NCBI GenBank assembly: GCA_917880885.1
Contig: OU862908.1
Coordinates: 57,681,819 to 57,745,818 of the forward strand
DNA: 64,000 nt
Reading direction: 5' to 3'
From: Limnephilus marmoratus
Lineage: Eukaryota > Arthropoda > Insecta > Trichoptera > Limnephilidae
Shown piece by piece: positions 11,151 through 22,969 of this stretch. Position 1 is the first letter of the stretch; each line of letters begins with the position of its first letter. The notes beneath the pieces were generated by a model. That model searched no databases. It was not told the origin of the DNA and saw only the letters and a list, made by a program, of their open reading frames with translations. A program made the translations under genes and the position numbers.

Positions 11151-12763
11151 ACATATTAGATACCGAATGAATTAAAATAAGTGATTTTAATGGCTAAGTT
11201 CGCCATTGTCATAATATTGCACGGCGCACTTCATTCCATAATAAAAACACGATTCGTACTTATAATTGAAATAAAATGTAAATGAATAGGTAAATTGTAT
11301 TATAATAACTTAAAATGTACATGTTTTAATAAGAAATTGGTGTACATATTTTACTTTTCCTAAAATTCCTGAAAGAATTCTTTCTCCTGAGAAAATACTT
11401 TAGAAACAAAAAGTATTTGTTTTCTGAAATTTCTACGTTTTACGTTAATATTTACACTTGTTAAAAATTCGGAAAATATTAGATAGGTATTTATTTTATG
11501 ATTTTGGAAAATATATTGCCGCGTATTTTCATATTTAATGGGAAACATTCCGGGAAAACTTTCAACAAACAAATGGTCCGTTAGCTTTTTAAAACAAAAC
11601 TGAAAAGAATTTACAAAAAATGTCCAGGTATTTTGAAAACTTTCCCCGTTATAAATTACCACCCGTCCTTACATAAATCATGACAACTTTCGTTGCTCCT
11701 TCTTCTTCTAGTTCGTCTGATTTTAATTCTACCTTTTGTTTTACGAAGAACCGGGGAAAGCAGAAGAGAAAGAATCGATTCAGGTAAACATGTTTGTTTT
11801 GTTAATAACAAAATAATATTTTGAGTTACACAATATATTTTTCTTGTCGATTTGTATTGCTTTTATTATAGATTCTGCTTGAATACCAGATAATGTTTTC
11901 ATTCGCTTTGGGTTTCCACTAGATTCGCGGAAATTGGAAAGTGGATCTTGCAAGTAATAGAGTGCAGGTTTGGGCGCGCGGCTGTCAAATTAAAAGGTCT
12001 TCAGGGCTGTTGCTAAGCAAACTTCACTATGTAAAATTAATCACTATGTTGATTTAATACGCTTGCGGTAATGACACTAATGAGCGGTAACAACGAGCGT
12101 TAATAATATCACCGCCATTTGCAAGCTGTCACTGCTCGATGGCACTGACTTGATCACGTGACAATTCCTAAGCCTGTATTGTAGTCAGCAGCATGTGATG
12201 ACTGGTTATTACATGATTTGTTATCTTTGTTGGAATATTTGATAAAATAAACCAGAATAAATATTTCATAGAAATTGAATAATTCATCAAATTTCTAAAT
12301 TCATTTTTAAGTTTTGTTATTAAATCATCACGAGTCAGTTGTTCCACAAAACTGAAATGAAAACAAAACTTGAGTAGAGCTTTCACAGACGTTGAAAAAT
12401 AACTTTGAAATATGAATAATTGTTCAAATTCTGTGAAACATCTCGCCCTTAGTGTAGTTTTGCTAATCATAACCAACATTGGCTACAGCTAACAGCTTGA
12501 ACTTTCACGAAGGGTGTTGTCAGGGGTGATTTTTAAAATGATCAATTTATCGCTATTTTTCTTACTATCTGCTCCTACAATGATTACAAATTTTCCACAC
12601 GCCACCACTAATGAACGCTATTATTATTTCCATTACGATTCACAGTTACGGTACCGTGTGACGGCAGAAATGGCAATACCGTATCGCTATAATGCTGCAA
12701 ACTCTTTCTTTCACATTAGATAATGGTGAGACAAAAGTTGAGACAAACAAAATATGTGTGACA
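11151..12763. other. No gene recognised; weak relict of the array element
   Basis: No coding evidence. The stretch 12,330-12,450 (acttgagtagagctttcaca, then a run close to gttgaaaaataact) is a diverged relative of the middle of the array units (for example 1,459-1,505). It suggests an older dispersed copy of that element. The rest is AT-rich and unassigned. Confidence 0.4.
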
Positions 12764-13870
12764 CTTTCCTCCAAATAATAATAATAATATTTGGCTGATT
12801 TATAAAGCGCCGTTTTCATGAAAAATCATCTCAAGGGCGCTGTACATATAATAAGCATACAATAAAATAAAATGAATACGATAGGCTTACAACTAGGATT
12901 CAAACTTATAACTAGGAACCTACATTTAAGACTTATATGTAGCTAGTGACTTACAACTAAGACTTATTACTACTGACTTAAAACTGGTGACATACAAATA
13001 TTTGCAACCGTGACTTAAAATTAGAGATTTACAATTAAAATAGGTATTTACATACAACAATAAATATTTTTAGTTTTGCCAGGTATCTAATATTACCAAG
13101 TGATCAACAAAACTCTACAGATATAGGTACAGACAGAGAAAGAGAGTCGAAGCAGTTTGAGGATATTATATATACATGTATACATACATAGATATTTTAT
13201 TCTACACATTTTACAAATTATTTTATACCGTATTTTAATATTAATATTGTTAGCGCCAGAAGAAGAAGGAAGTTCGTACATAATATTACAATTTTATAAC
13301 ACGGTTGTGAAAATGATTGTAATGGGTTAACAGTTTTTAAAGGAAAGCATAGGTATCTTAAATGAATGAATGAATTTAATCGTCGATCTCAACTGCAATA
13401 AGATAATTCATCGCTCAACAACAGATTGGATAGCAATGTTTGAATGAAATAGCGAATTTATGGAAATGAGTGTTTAAATAGGTGAGTTTTAAGTTTGGAT
13501 CTAAATTCTGTTGGACTGGTTATACATCTTAATTCCATAGGAAGTTTATTCCAAGCCTCAGGGCCGGATACTTCGAAAGCACGATCACCAAAGTTAGTGT
13601 TCGGATTTCGCTTAGGTTCTTTCAACCTTCCGATTGCAGATGATGTCGCTGATCTAAGAGTTGAATGTCTTAGACCAATATTTTCCGGAATGCACAGTTC
13701 AGAGATATAGGGTGGAGCCATTTCGTTGAGAGCTTTAAACACCATCCAGCATAACTTGTATTGGATCCGTTCAGGACACTTCAGCCAGTGAAGATTTCGA
13801 AGGTGTTCCGAAATGTGCGAAAACTTGGGTACCCCAGTAATAAGCCGTGCTGCGGCGTTGAACGTACTAC
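12764..13870 (-). mobile_element. 5'-truncated L2-like non-LTR retrotransposon
   Basis: On the minus strand this runs from RT C-terminal coding sequence to a 3' end with an (ATT)n tail at 12,764-12,785. The 3' UTR has the paired GCGCC/GGGCGC motif (12,808-12,842) typical of L2-like elements in invertebrates. The 5' break is near 13,870. Two more 3' fragments of the same type lie at 29,300-29,420 and 33,860-34,015. Confidence 0.8.
13458..13870 (-). pseudogene. L2-like reverse transcriptase, C-terminal fragment
   Basis: The minus-strand frame is open from about 13,870 to a stop at 13,458, about 137 residues. It contains, in order, NAAARLITGVPKFSHI, LRNLHWLKCPERIQYKLC, MVFKALNEMAPPYISEL, FGDRAFEVSGPEAWNKLP and FRSKLKTHLFKHSF. 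This is the well-known C-terminal segment after the RT domain in L2/CR1-type ORF2 proteins, ending at the family's normal end. The RT catalytic domain and endonuclease are missing because the copy is 5'-truncated. The internal Met at 13,745 is not a real start. It is probably a dead-on-arrival copy with a still open frame. Confidence 0.8.
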
Positions 13871-14824
13871 TTTTTCCTGGCGTTTCATTTTCTTTATACG
13901 TGTCAGGGAGATGTATGAAAATGATTTTATGTTTCCTTTGGGGGGTGCAGACATACGTTCACCGTTTGTCTCTTTTTCGACTGCGGTTGTTAAGTGTGTA
14001 AGAAAGAACTGCAGCATTATACGTTTAAGAACAAAAGCAAAACCATCAGCGCATTTACTTTAACAGTACCCAACTGCAAACCCTGTACAAATCGCAAGTG
14101 CGCCCCACGGTTGAATTTGGCAGCCACCTCTGGTCTGGAGCTCCAAAATACCTGAAAAAATATCCTCGACTCTGTGCAGAAACGAGCGGTCCGTTTGATA
14201 TATTCTCCTACCTTAACGAACGGATTGCAATTTTTATAGTACGGGCGTCGTCGAGTGTACGGGTATGTTTATTGCAGTTTTTGCCGTTACGGTGAAGCAT
14301 TCAATGCGTAACCATTTTCCGATCATGGTATTCAAAAAGAATTAGTTACATATATAAAAATTTACTATTCTATCTTCAATATTATGGAACTTTATTACAT
14401 TACGTTTGGTAAATCAGAATGCAGGGAACGTAACAAGACAGTCCGTGGTATATTTGCAAGGAATCAAGATAAGCAGTGCAATGCGAACCTCGATTAATCA
14501 ACTTGACAGTTTTCATTTCCGGATTTCTCGTGCTTTGCGATTTTGGGGGCTGCCATTTTCGAAAACCTTGAATGTTTCCAGAAGGTCTAGTCAATCGTTT
14601 ATTTTTAAATTTATATTAAGCATGAAATTACATGTTTGACTTTGAAATTTAGTTTAATTTAAAATGAATACCTATTACTTGATTCTAAAATTATACGATT
14701 ATTTGAGCTGTGGTCGTATATATTTGAATCAGAATAATTCTTATGAATATTTTGATACCGCCAATATCCTAATTTATTTATCTATTGAGGTATATATTTT
14801 AAATATTATTTCATTATTAATTCA
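13871..14824. other. No gene recognised
   Basis: Several short open frames on both strands (up to 100 codons) show no family motif and overlap one another. I see no repeat boundary. Confidence 0.45.
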
Positions 14825-15157
14825 GGAGGCGTGGATGGGTACTGCGCCCCGGGAACCAATTATTACCCTGCCATGGGTCACCCCATGTCGTTGATACGTT
14901 TGATGATTTAGCAGGGCTGCCCGGGTTCATGGGATAAGGTTTCTCCGGATGTTGAGGGAGATCTTTTGAATTCCCCAGCTGGATTTTCGGAACATCGCCT
15001 TATGGGATGGATAGATTCATACTTCCGTCACTCCTGGATACACTGACCTTCCCTGAACTTTCTCTCCTTCTTTCCCTAAAAATCCTCCACACAGCATTTC
15101 TAAATATGGCATAGGCCCTGAGAGGAATTATTTTTCTCAGGGCTTCCTGTGTAGAGT
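14825..15157 (+). repeat. Interspersed repeat family X, copy 1
   Basis: An unnamed ~330 bp repeat. Landmarks in order: GGTCACCCCATG, CCCGGGTTCATGGGATAAGG, a TTCATAC..GTCACTCCTGGA block, CACACAGCAT, and a CAGGGCTTCCTGTGTAGAG end. Other copies lie at 42,065, 49,768(-), 52,831(-), 54,690 and 58,825(-). No coding capacity or terminal repeats were recognised. Confidence 0.75.
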
Positions 15158-15377
15158 TAAATTTTAAAAAAGAAAAAGTGTCTGCGGGTTGGTGACTTTG
15201 TTTTGTTTCCAAATCTGCATTTTAATTCCGTGATCGATGAAATTTTGCACATATTTTAACCCAAGAGGAAGTTCACTATCTCTATGAAATTTCGAAAAAT
15301 CACCTCTATCCCCTTTTTCAACCTCTTAAAGCAGAATTTTATTACTTTTTGATTAAATTTTGCACGCCAGTCTTTCA

Positions 15378-15600
15378 AAATAAGAGTAAAATTACTATTA
15401 TTATAAGCAATAATTGTCAGCCTGAAACACTCATTTACATTTAAAAATTTTGCGAGAAAAGATACTTGCCGCCAACGGGACTTGAACCCGTGTCCTTCTG
15501 ATTGCCGGTCGGATGCTCTGACCACTGAGCAATGGCGGCTTATCTAATATCCGCCAAATAATTCAATGTATACTGGTGTTTCATTCAACTATTACTGATT
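15378..15600 (-). mobile_element. Inverted-repeat element carrying a tRNA-like sequence, minus copy
   Basis: A tRNA-like core (15,468-15,539) is followed on the minus strand by GTATCTTTTCTCGC and then GAGTGTTTCAGGCTGACAAT (15,403-15,432). On the other side is a diverged inverted copy (TGAAACACCAGTATACATTG near 15,580). The same arrangement is seen at 57,765-57,990. It is either a tRNA-derived SINE with inverted flanks or a TIR element that captured a tRNA. Confidence 0.6.
15468..15539 (-). tRNA. tRNA-like sequence, Ala-GGC-shaped, probably pseudo
   Basis: The 72 bases fold as a full cloverleaf. The acceptor stem GCCGCCA/TGGCGGC is perfect, as are the D stem GCTC/GAGC and the T stem ACGGG/CCCGT with loop TTCAAGT. 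The anticodon stem pairs 4 of 5. The anticodon loop CCGGCAA gives GGC, but position 33 is C rather than U, and eukaryotes normally read Ala GCN with AGC, UGC or CGC anticodons. It belongs to a dispersed element, so I consider it a tRNA-derived repeat rather than a working gene. Confidence 0.6.
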
Positions 15601-15629
15601 ATTACATTTTTTTTTCTGAAAACAGAAGA

Positions 15630-15767
15630 ACAATCAGAAGGACACGGGTTCAAGTCCCGTTGGCGGCAAGTATCTTTTCTCGGAAGATTTTTCAATGTAA
15701 ATGAGTGTTTCAGGCTGACAATTATTGCTTATAATAATTGTTACCCTTTGTGCTATGCATACAAATC
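15630..15767 (+). mobile_element. Inverted second copy of the tRNA-like element, 3' half
   Basis: Starts inside the tRNA-like core at CAATCAGAAGGACACGGG and runs through TGGCGGC, GTATCTTTTCTCGG and GTGTTTCAGGCTGACAATTA to TTGTTACCCTTTGTG. It faces the minus copy across ~90 bp, forming a large inverted repeat in which the right copy has lost its 5' half. Confidence 0.7.
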
Positions 15768-16985
15768 TTGTCTTAAACGTTAGTTTATAAATTAAAAAAT
15801 AATAAGTAAAATTACTGTTTACATCTGATTTTTAAAAATATTGCGTAAAGACCGGGCAACATCCGTGTCTTCTGCTAATGAGCAATATTTAAACCCAAAG
15901 AATAAAAAATTTGCATATTGTTTTTTTTAATCACTTAATTAATATTTCAAAGACACAAATATTCTAATGGTAATGATGCTTTATTCTGAAAATTTTTCGA
16001 CTAGAATTTTTTGACAGAAAAACTATGTAAATTTTTTGACACCAGAACTCAATGTTCTAGAGATTTACTGCTTCAAAAAGATTTCAATTTTCTAAGTAGG
16101 TATTATAAATAAAACTAATGAGTTGTTTTCTTTTTTTTCCAGGTAAGTTCTATGATAGCATCTTCGTCAAACAGTGGTCCTGCGTGTACGTATGTAGTGT
16201 AATAAATATATATTTTAACTAAGGGGAAGAAGGTAGACTGATTTTAGTTTAGATATTGCGTTGCTGCAGGGGCGTAGCGACTTCCTGTGCAGACAAGGCA
16301 ACCACCCGGGGGTCTATACAAATATATTAATGCACACCAATAAAAAGAACAGTGTGTGAAACACATCACTTCTGAGTATGGCGAAGCCCTGTTTTAACTA
16401 GAACGTTTTGCATTTCTTCTACATGTAAATTTATTTGAACGTTCCTTATTCCGTTTCAAGATGGTGGCCAATTTAATGATTCAGTAAAGTTTTTTTTTAT
16501 TTGGACTTTATTATTCACATTTTTGAAAAAAAAAAATTCAGGGAGATAGTGGCGGTTCTTTGGATAAATTCTATAATTTCTCATTTGAAATTAAAAATAG
16601 TGTAATGAAATGTATGGTTTATTAAAATATAATTCTTATGATTTTAGAGGAAAACTTGATATTGATTTATTAAATAAAAGAAAATTAAAAACACACTTTT
16701 ATGGACGTGAGGTCTAATATTCACAGAACTACTAGTAATTCTCCATAGGGGTGGATGGCTTTAATATTTATGTTCTTATGTTCCCAATTTTGTCCCTAAT
16801 TATAATAAGAATCGTCAAAAGTATGTATATTTACATTTTTAATGTATCATTCCATGGGTTTCGCGTCGTTGAATACCGAAAATTTGCGTGAATTTTCTTT
16901 TGCAATGATTAATCACCAGATATGATTAGACGGACCTTCCTCTTTCCATCATATTCTCCACTTCCTACAGTCTTACAATATTTCG
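15768..16985. other. No gene recognised; one hAT-like terminus
   Basis: The only recognisable signal is CAGGGGCGTAGCGACTTCC near 16,269, which looks like a hAT terminal inverted repeat. I could not find a matching partner end or target duplication, so it may be a solitary fragment. The rest is AT-rich without coding signs. Confidence 0.4.
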
Positions 16986-16989
16986 AAAA

Positions 16990-17890
16990 TGGAGACGCAA
17001 TAATTTAAATGGCTTTGGGCAGATGGATCTTTTATGGCTTCACCCCAAAAACAGTAATGATGCATTATGCCACCGTCATTGTCGGCTACCTGGGACATCA
17101 AAATAAAAGCAAAGACCTGTTCTATCCAAAGTGATTGAACGTGTGATCGACGACAAACTGCTCACGACGACAAACTTCCTCGAGAAAAACAAAATTATTA
17201 ACGGACCGTCAATACGGATTCCGGCAGAACTGCTCATGCGGTGATCTTCTCGCGTATGTGACGCATGTTTTGGGACGGTGTCTGGAACATTTCGGTGAGA
17301 CTCACACGGTTGCACCGGACATTACCCAGGCCTTTGACCGGGTTTGGCACAGAGGGTTGGTCAACAAACTGCCCTCTTAGGGTCTTCCCGCATCCTTGTG
17401 TACATGGATTGCCGAGTACTCGAGGGAGAGGTCGAATCAGGCAGTTGCTGATGGTTTCATCTCTTCCTTGCATACGATAAATGTTGGCGTCCCACAGGGA
17501 TCGGTTCTGTCTCCGACGTTTTTTTGTTGCACAACAATGACCTATTGTGGTGTGCACCGATTCATTGTTACGCGGATGACAGTATAGCTTTTTGTTTGTT
17601 AAACCCCCAAAAGGCACACAAACTCCAAGGGCTTAGAGGGCGTCGAAGCAAATAACGGACGGTCACCTCGAGAGTGTTTTCTCTTGGGGTAAGAATAATC
17701 TCATCGAATTTAATGTTTCAAAGATCCAATAATGTCTGATCACGTCTAAAAGGGGTTGAAATGAAAATGTAGTCTCCTTCAACGGAAGCAATCTTCCGAT
17801 CAGGCCCTCCAATTGATATGCTAGGTGTAACTCTGAGTGACCAGCTCGAAAATACTTTTGGCCGTGAAAATCTTAAAACGTACAGGATAA
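16990..17890 (+). pseudogene. Non-LTR reverse transcriptase pseudogene
   Basis: A plus-strand RT can be followed through frameshifts and stops. VLSKVIERVIDDKLL (from about 17,105) is followed by DLLAYVTHV, then ITQAFDRVWHRGLVNKLP with the catalytic D context (17,315-17,370). A TAG follows at about 17,379. Then come WIAEYSRERS, VGVPQGSVLSPTFF (17,482-17,525), and after a frameshift IHCYADDS with the YADD catalytic box (17,562-17,585). Later pieces near 17,690 (NNLIEFNVSKIQ) and 17,810 (PIDMLGVTLSDQL) fit the thumb region. It ends where a second repeat, CTTTTGGCCGTGAAAATCTT, begins (17,855). A possible further remnant lies at 18,000-18,200. Clade is uncertain. Confidence 0.8.
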
Positions 17891-18597
17891 AAGGACTTAT
17901 AATATTAATACAAAATCTGCGCGATGATATATCTACATTAGGGACCGTTCGATAAGCTCGATTCTTAGTCCAGAAATTAGTCGTTTATTTCATACAATAG
18001 ATGTGCACAAGCTATCCATCTTATTTAGCCGATAACGAGTCGCCTATTCTGTTCAGATGTCAGCCGATACACTTCTTCTTATCACCGCTCCAGTCATACG
18101 GCAATCGAAGGCCGTCCCGATCTAACCAGAACTAGGCCATCCGTCATATATTTGTATCGTTCCGACATTATCTCAAATTAGGCAATTAGGCGTGAAGTGA
18201 TAGCTAACGGTTGCGGGAAACATGTGACACATTGATGAATTTGGTTTTAAAAGTAATTATTATACAAAAGAAGAATTTTGCATCAAAAGAAGAAACATAA
18301 TGTGTTATTTATTTATATTGTATTACGCGATAACATTCCATCTATATTGAACGAAAATAGTTAATTATAACATACTAATGCTTCTTCACAATAGGACATT
18401 TTCACTATTTTTTTAATCGCGAATAAAATTAAGAAAAAACTTACGATAACGAAGGTACTTTATTTTTACGTTGATAAATTTCATATAACGATTTTCGATT
18501 TGCCGCCAAAACCACATGTTTTTGTTTATTTGTGACGCCGGGCAGCGTATTTCCAAAACCTTTACCGATTCAGTCGCGGTAGCAACAATTTACATTT

Positions 18598-18895
18598 TAA
18601 ATCTACCTCTATAATGATTATTTTTTATCACATAGCAAAAATAAAAATTGTACTAAAATCTAGATAAAATAATCTTTCTGATATGTATATTAGAAATTAA
18701 TAGTTTTATTTCTAAATATTTAAATTTTAATATTATTCCCATATATTGTAAATACACCTCTGTATTGATAATTTTTTATCACTTTGCAAAAATAAAAATT
18801 GTTCTAAGATCTAGATAAAATAATCTTTCCAATATGTATATTAGAAATTCATAATTTTATTTCTAAATATATACATTTTGATATTGAAAATGTAA
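18598..18895. repeat. Tandem duplication, ~151 bp period, two copies
   Basis: Two copies share GCAAAAATAAAAATTGT (18,635 and 18,786), TCTAGATAAAATAATCTTTC and ATATGTATATTAGAAATT. They are diverged by perhaps 15 per cent by eye. No coding capacity. Confidence 0.75.
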
Positions 18896-19202
18896 AGCGA
18901 CTGAACTCGTATAGATTTTGTAAATAAGCCGCCGGGCAACGTTGATGACGGCCGTCTCACCAGCCGTGGCGTTTTCTATGTCATAATGACAATTTAGCCA
19001 GTGGAAACCGTTTAGGAATATGCGATTTTTCAAATAAATAAATATGAATGAAAATATTCAAATTACAAGTTTTTAATAGAAAATAAATTTAAAATCTTCT
19101 ACACATTTTTAACGGAATTCATAATTTAACACGCAATCCTAATAGTGAAAATACTACATTCTCAATTTTTTTCGACTCTTAAACATTTCATTTTCGTATT
19201 TG

Positions 19203-19256
19203 AATCCAACTCTATTTGGTAATAGAATTGGATTCATTACCAAATAGAGTTGGATT
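19203..19256. repeat. Perfect 21 bp hairpin
   Basis: AATCCAACTCTATTTGGTAA plus T (19,203-19,223) is repeated exactly inverted at 19,236-19,256, with a 12-base loop. It lies in AT-rich DNA without neighbouring coding sequence. Confidence 0.9.
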
Positions 19257-20640
19257 AATTATTTGTCGTACAATAAAAACATACTAATTTCTATTATTTG
19301 TACCGTAATTTAAGATAATTAAATAAAAAATGGAAGCAGAATACAAATATGACAAATGATTTTTTTTTTGGTAAAACTTTTAATGTTTTTCCAAACATCC
19401 TTATGTGTCTTACTTTTCCATACAACGCATATGCGATTTTAAGGCTCTAGTAAGCGTTAAAAAAGAAGAATAATCTGGTTTGAAAGGGAAATAAATACGA
19501 ATGTTAGAGGGAGCGCGCCAAAGATATTGAAATATAAGTAGATGTGCTATCTGCTGTTTTTACTATGTGGGTCTGCGCTTCCGGGTGTCGCCGATATTGT
19601 TTACCAATTGACAAATAAACTAAAAGAACAAATAATTAACGAATAAACCAAACGAACGTTAAACTAAATGAACAAATTCTTTCCTTATTCAAAATATATT
19701 GTTAACCAATATTAATGCACATTTTCAAAAAATCAACGAAATGAACAAATTCATTTTGTATGAAAACTACGCTAATTAGCGCGTAGTCCGGCGACAGTTG
19801 CGCGGACACCATAGCATATCTCTTCTGTATTTGAATATCTTTGGAGCGCGCAAATATAAAAAAAAAAACGATTTAATTATTAGGCGTGAGCAAAATTATT
19901 ATTATTTTTTTTTAATGGCTTTTCACCCCAAAGGAGTGTTCTGGCCAGTGTCAAGTGAATGCTTTTGTGAATAAAGCATGACTTATTTAAAATAGTGCAA
20001 AAATTTCTCGACTTACAGCGTTTATAGAAACATGTACCCCCAATTTCAGTATCCAATGAAGTTGGGCGGGGGTAAATAGAATCATATAAATAAATTGTCT
20101 TAAAATGGTTTAACCACAGTTTGACAATTGCCTTATAACATCTGATACAATTATAAAAAAAACTAAATTACTTGCAGAACTTAATAATATATATATTAAT
20201 TTTGAATAAATTAAGTTTTCAAGACTAAATTGACAAGCAACCATTAATGTAAGGTAAATGGTTGTAAACACATTTATTCGACAGAGGAAAGTGTGTATAC
20301 ATGCGGGTCTTTAATGATTCATCCATTATGACTTGCTAAAACTAACATAATCACAAATCAACAATCCAAACACCTGGCGTTAGTCTTCATTTAGTAGGAG
20401 TGCATCCAAATATTATCGTTTATAAGTGGTTCCATCAAAGCTGCTGATATCTCACGGTACTCGCTGTTGTTTGCCCCGTTTTGTCTAGACAAACAGCGTG
20501 TGATGCTTCCTCAGCTAATTCCTTCGGAGGCTGCCGCGGGGATGGAAGTGGAAGCTTCCTTAAACACCAAACTTAAACCCATTTAAACAACCAACAGAAG
20601 CCTGGCGTAAGGCGTAAGCTCGGCGATTAATCTTGCCTCG
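19257..20640. other. No gene recognised
   Basis: AT-rich sequence with no coding or RNA signal that I can support. A slightly GC-richer patch at 20,450-20,640 has no recognisable product. Confidence 0.45.
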
Positions 20641-20724
20641 AATCTTAATAATTGTTAACATTTCGTGATGAACTCCGTGTACTTCTATTTAGGTCTTGTT
20701 GCAATAATTTCTGTTCGCTTTCAA

Positions 20725-20895
20725 TAAGTCTTGATTTTAACCTTGTTTTATTATTTTTTGTGTATATTAATTTTACTTTGTTGAGCTGTTTACTCTATTT
20801 ATTTTTTTATTATTTTAATTTTCCTTTGTTTATATTTTAACCATGTTTTATTATTTTTTGTGTTTATTAATTTTATTTTGTTTAGCTGCACCTTT
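20725..20895. repeat. Diverged tandem repeat of T-rich block
   Basis: TTTTAACC(T/A)TGTTTTATTA, a TTTTTTGTGT(A/T)TATTAATTTT block and GAGCTG/TAGCTG occur twice, about 105 bp apart. Possibly part of a retroelement 3' UTR; no supporting coding sequence. Confidence 0.5.
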
Positions 20896-21496
20896 ACAAT
20901 AGACTACTTCAATGATTTTTACAAGTAGTGCATATCTAAGTATTGTCCTTCTCTTCTTCTCAACATAAACTCAATATTTTCGCATTAACCCTAGAAAACT
21001 GATAGTAGTCGTGTCGACTAACATTGCATGCATTTTATGCTGTATCTCCCTAACAATTTCGCCGATCGTTCTTTAACATTGTAACCTGTAAGGGCTGCCA
21101 TCTTCTATAAACGAACTAATTTTTAGACCAATGTACGTAGAACACAGTTACATAAATTTGTCCGTTGTACCAATATATTTTTTGATTTATAAGAGAATGA
21201 ATCTGTTTAAGTTTGTTATTAGAAATGAGAAAAATCTTAATTTTCTTGAGATATATGTCACAGCAAATTTTGCCGTCGAATGGTTTTCACAAATATTTTT
21301 TTTTAAACCTTTACATTATATATTTTTTTAAATACCATAATAACTGGATTACACATTGATAAAACTTACACAATTAAGTTGTTCGATTGTAATATAAAAG
21401 ATCTAAGAAAATATTTATGGTCTTTGTTGAAGTTATAGCCTCAGATCAGCAATGTCTTGAAGTGTCGTAAAGTTGGAGGTATAAAGCGCGCTTCAG

Positions 21497-21855
21497 ATAC
21501 TCAAGCTTCGATCACACGGAGCCATCATTTCATCACCGCGTTGCCACGTTGCCATATTGCCGTGTTGCTCCGGCGAGAGGTCGTCACTCTTGTATCCGTT
21601 GATAAATGGTTACACAGAGCTACTGAAGCTGTGATGAAATTTCCTTCATATCGAAAAATACAAGAAACAAACCAAAAACACTTCACAATTAGTGCTTAGC
21701 GATTTGAGATGTTATTGCAGAGGCTCTCCGTGGCAGCGAAGAGGCAATAAGAACTTAACATACTCGCAGCGAACACCTTATCACACGAAGCGATTTTGTC
21801 GCTGCTATTTGAATAGCAGCGATAAAATCACTCCGTGTGACGGAGGCTTAATTTC
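21497..21855. repeat. Foldback-type element with TCACACGGAG motifs
   Basis: CGATCACACGGAGCCAT near 21,509 is inverted relative to CTCCGTGTGACGGAGGCTTA near 21,831. The right end itself is the 60 bp palindrome listed separately. A decayed MITE or foldback element is likely, but I could not define its target duplication. The open frame across it (21,457-21,699) has no known motif. Confidence 0.4.
21781..21840. repeat. 60 bp near-perfect palindrome
   Basis: Arms of 29 bases (TCACACGAAGCGATTTTGTC... and its inverse) flank a 2-base centre and differ at three positions. It would extrude as a long hairpin or encode one in RNA. Confidence 0.85.
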
Positions 21856-22379
21856 TAAGCTCGCGCTTTTGGAATATGAGACCCTAAAGCTTGGAATAGA
21901 CTTCCACATGACCGAAGGTTTAAGGAAGACTCGAAGTGAAACTCAAAACTCTTCTCTTCAGAAAGTCATAGGTATCAATAAATAAGTAATAAATTTTGAT
22001 GCCTTATTTCTGAGCCAGCCTGTAGTTCTTATATTGTATATCGTTTTATTTGCCTTTCCATCATACTACAAACATACCAAAACGTTCACTGAATATGAAC
22101 TTTTATTTTTAAGTTATTTTAATTTTATAATATTATTATTTAATTTATTTTAATTTTAAAGTCATTGTGTTAAAAAAACTTAATTTTTGTGTTAGTAACA
22201 AATTTATTATTGACAGCAAATATTTCTCATTTCTGCCCATGGCATTTGAAATAATATTAATACCGATTTAAGTCTCATTTAGTCTGCATACAATACAATA
22301 GTCGGCATGAAAATAGCAATACTGCAAAATGGCCTATTATTTTCTTGCCAATAGCTTTAATACTGATTTAATAAGAGTA

Positions 22380-22969
22380 AAAAAATGCATTGATTCAAAC
22401 TATAAAAGAAAAAGAAAAATATCAATTTATAACTGAAAACCGTACTAGACATAAATATATTTTCTCATGCCCAAAATTAAACACTTCCTTTGCACAAAAT
22501 TATTATACTTATCAAGGAAGACTTATTTTCAACCGATTACCGGATGAAATTAGAAAAATTAATGATAAAATCCAATTAATAAACACTGTTAAATAATATT
22601 TTAAAGATAATATAAAAAAAAAACTAAAAAAAAAGTTTCCGACTAATCTAATCTCAAGAACAACTATTTATAACTCAGTTTCCAAGTGATACTCTGTTCT
22701 TCAAATAAGTTAAATTTTGTATTGTTTTTAGCAACTATTTACATATCACCGAACTTACAACTTATTGTTTTTTACATTCACATTGTAATTTAAGAACTTA
22801 AATATAACATTAAAAATGTACACTACTCTTCCAGACACAAGCTAATGCTTCCATGGAAGAGTGGTATTAACGTATTTTAAAATGAACACGTACGCAAATT
22901 ACTACATTATCTAAATGTATATTATATTTTATATGCTAAAATAAATAAATAAAAAAATAAAAAAAAAAG
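22380..22969 (+). pseudogene. Non-LTR retrotransposon 3' end with terminal hairpin
   Basis: The frame to 22,596 reads YIFSCPKLNTSFAQNYYTYQ and then RLIFNRLPDEIRKIN. This is the C-terminal tail pattern (…YxGxxxFNxLPxxIR…) of Jockey/CR1-type ORF2. It is followed by a 3' UTR with a 12 bp stem (22,822-22,833 with 22,854-22,865, 20-base loop) and an A-rich tail (22,941-22,969). Everything upstream of the tail is missing, so the copy is 5'-truncated. The same layout is seen at 28,000-28,445, 55,080-56,495 and 61,196-62,215. Confidence 0.7.

Noticed and set aside
15468..15539. Functional tRNA-Ala(GGC) gene
   Set aside because: C at position 33, an anticodon not normally used in eukaryotes, and membership of a dispersed inverted-repeat element argue for a tRNA-derived repeat.
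16269..16400. hAT element starting CAGGGGCGTAGC
   Set aside because: Only one end could be found; the downstream GAAGCCCTG does not match well and no 8 bp duplication is present.
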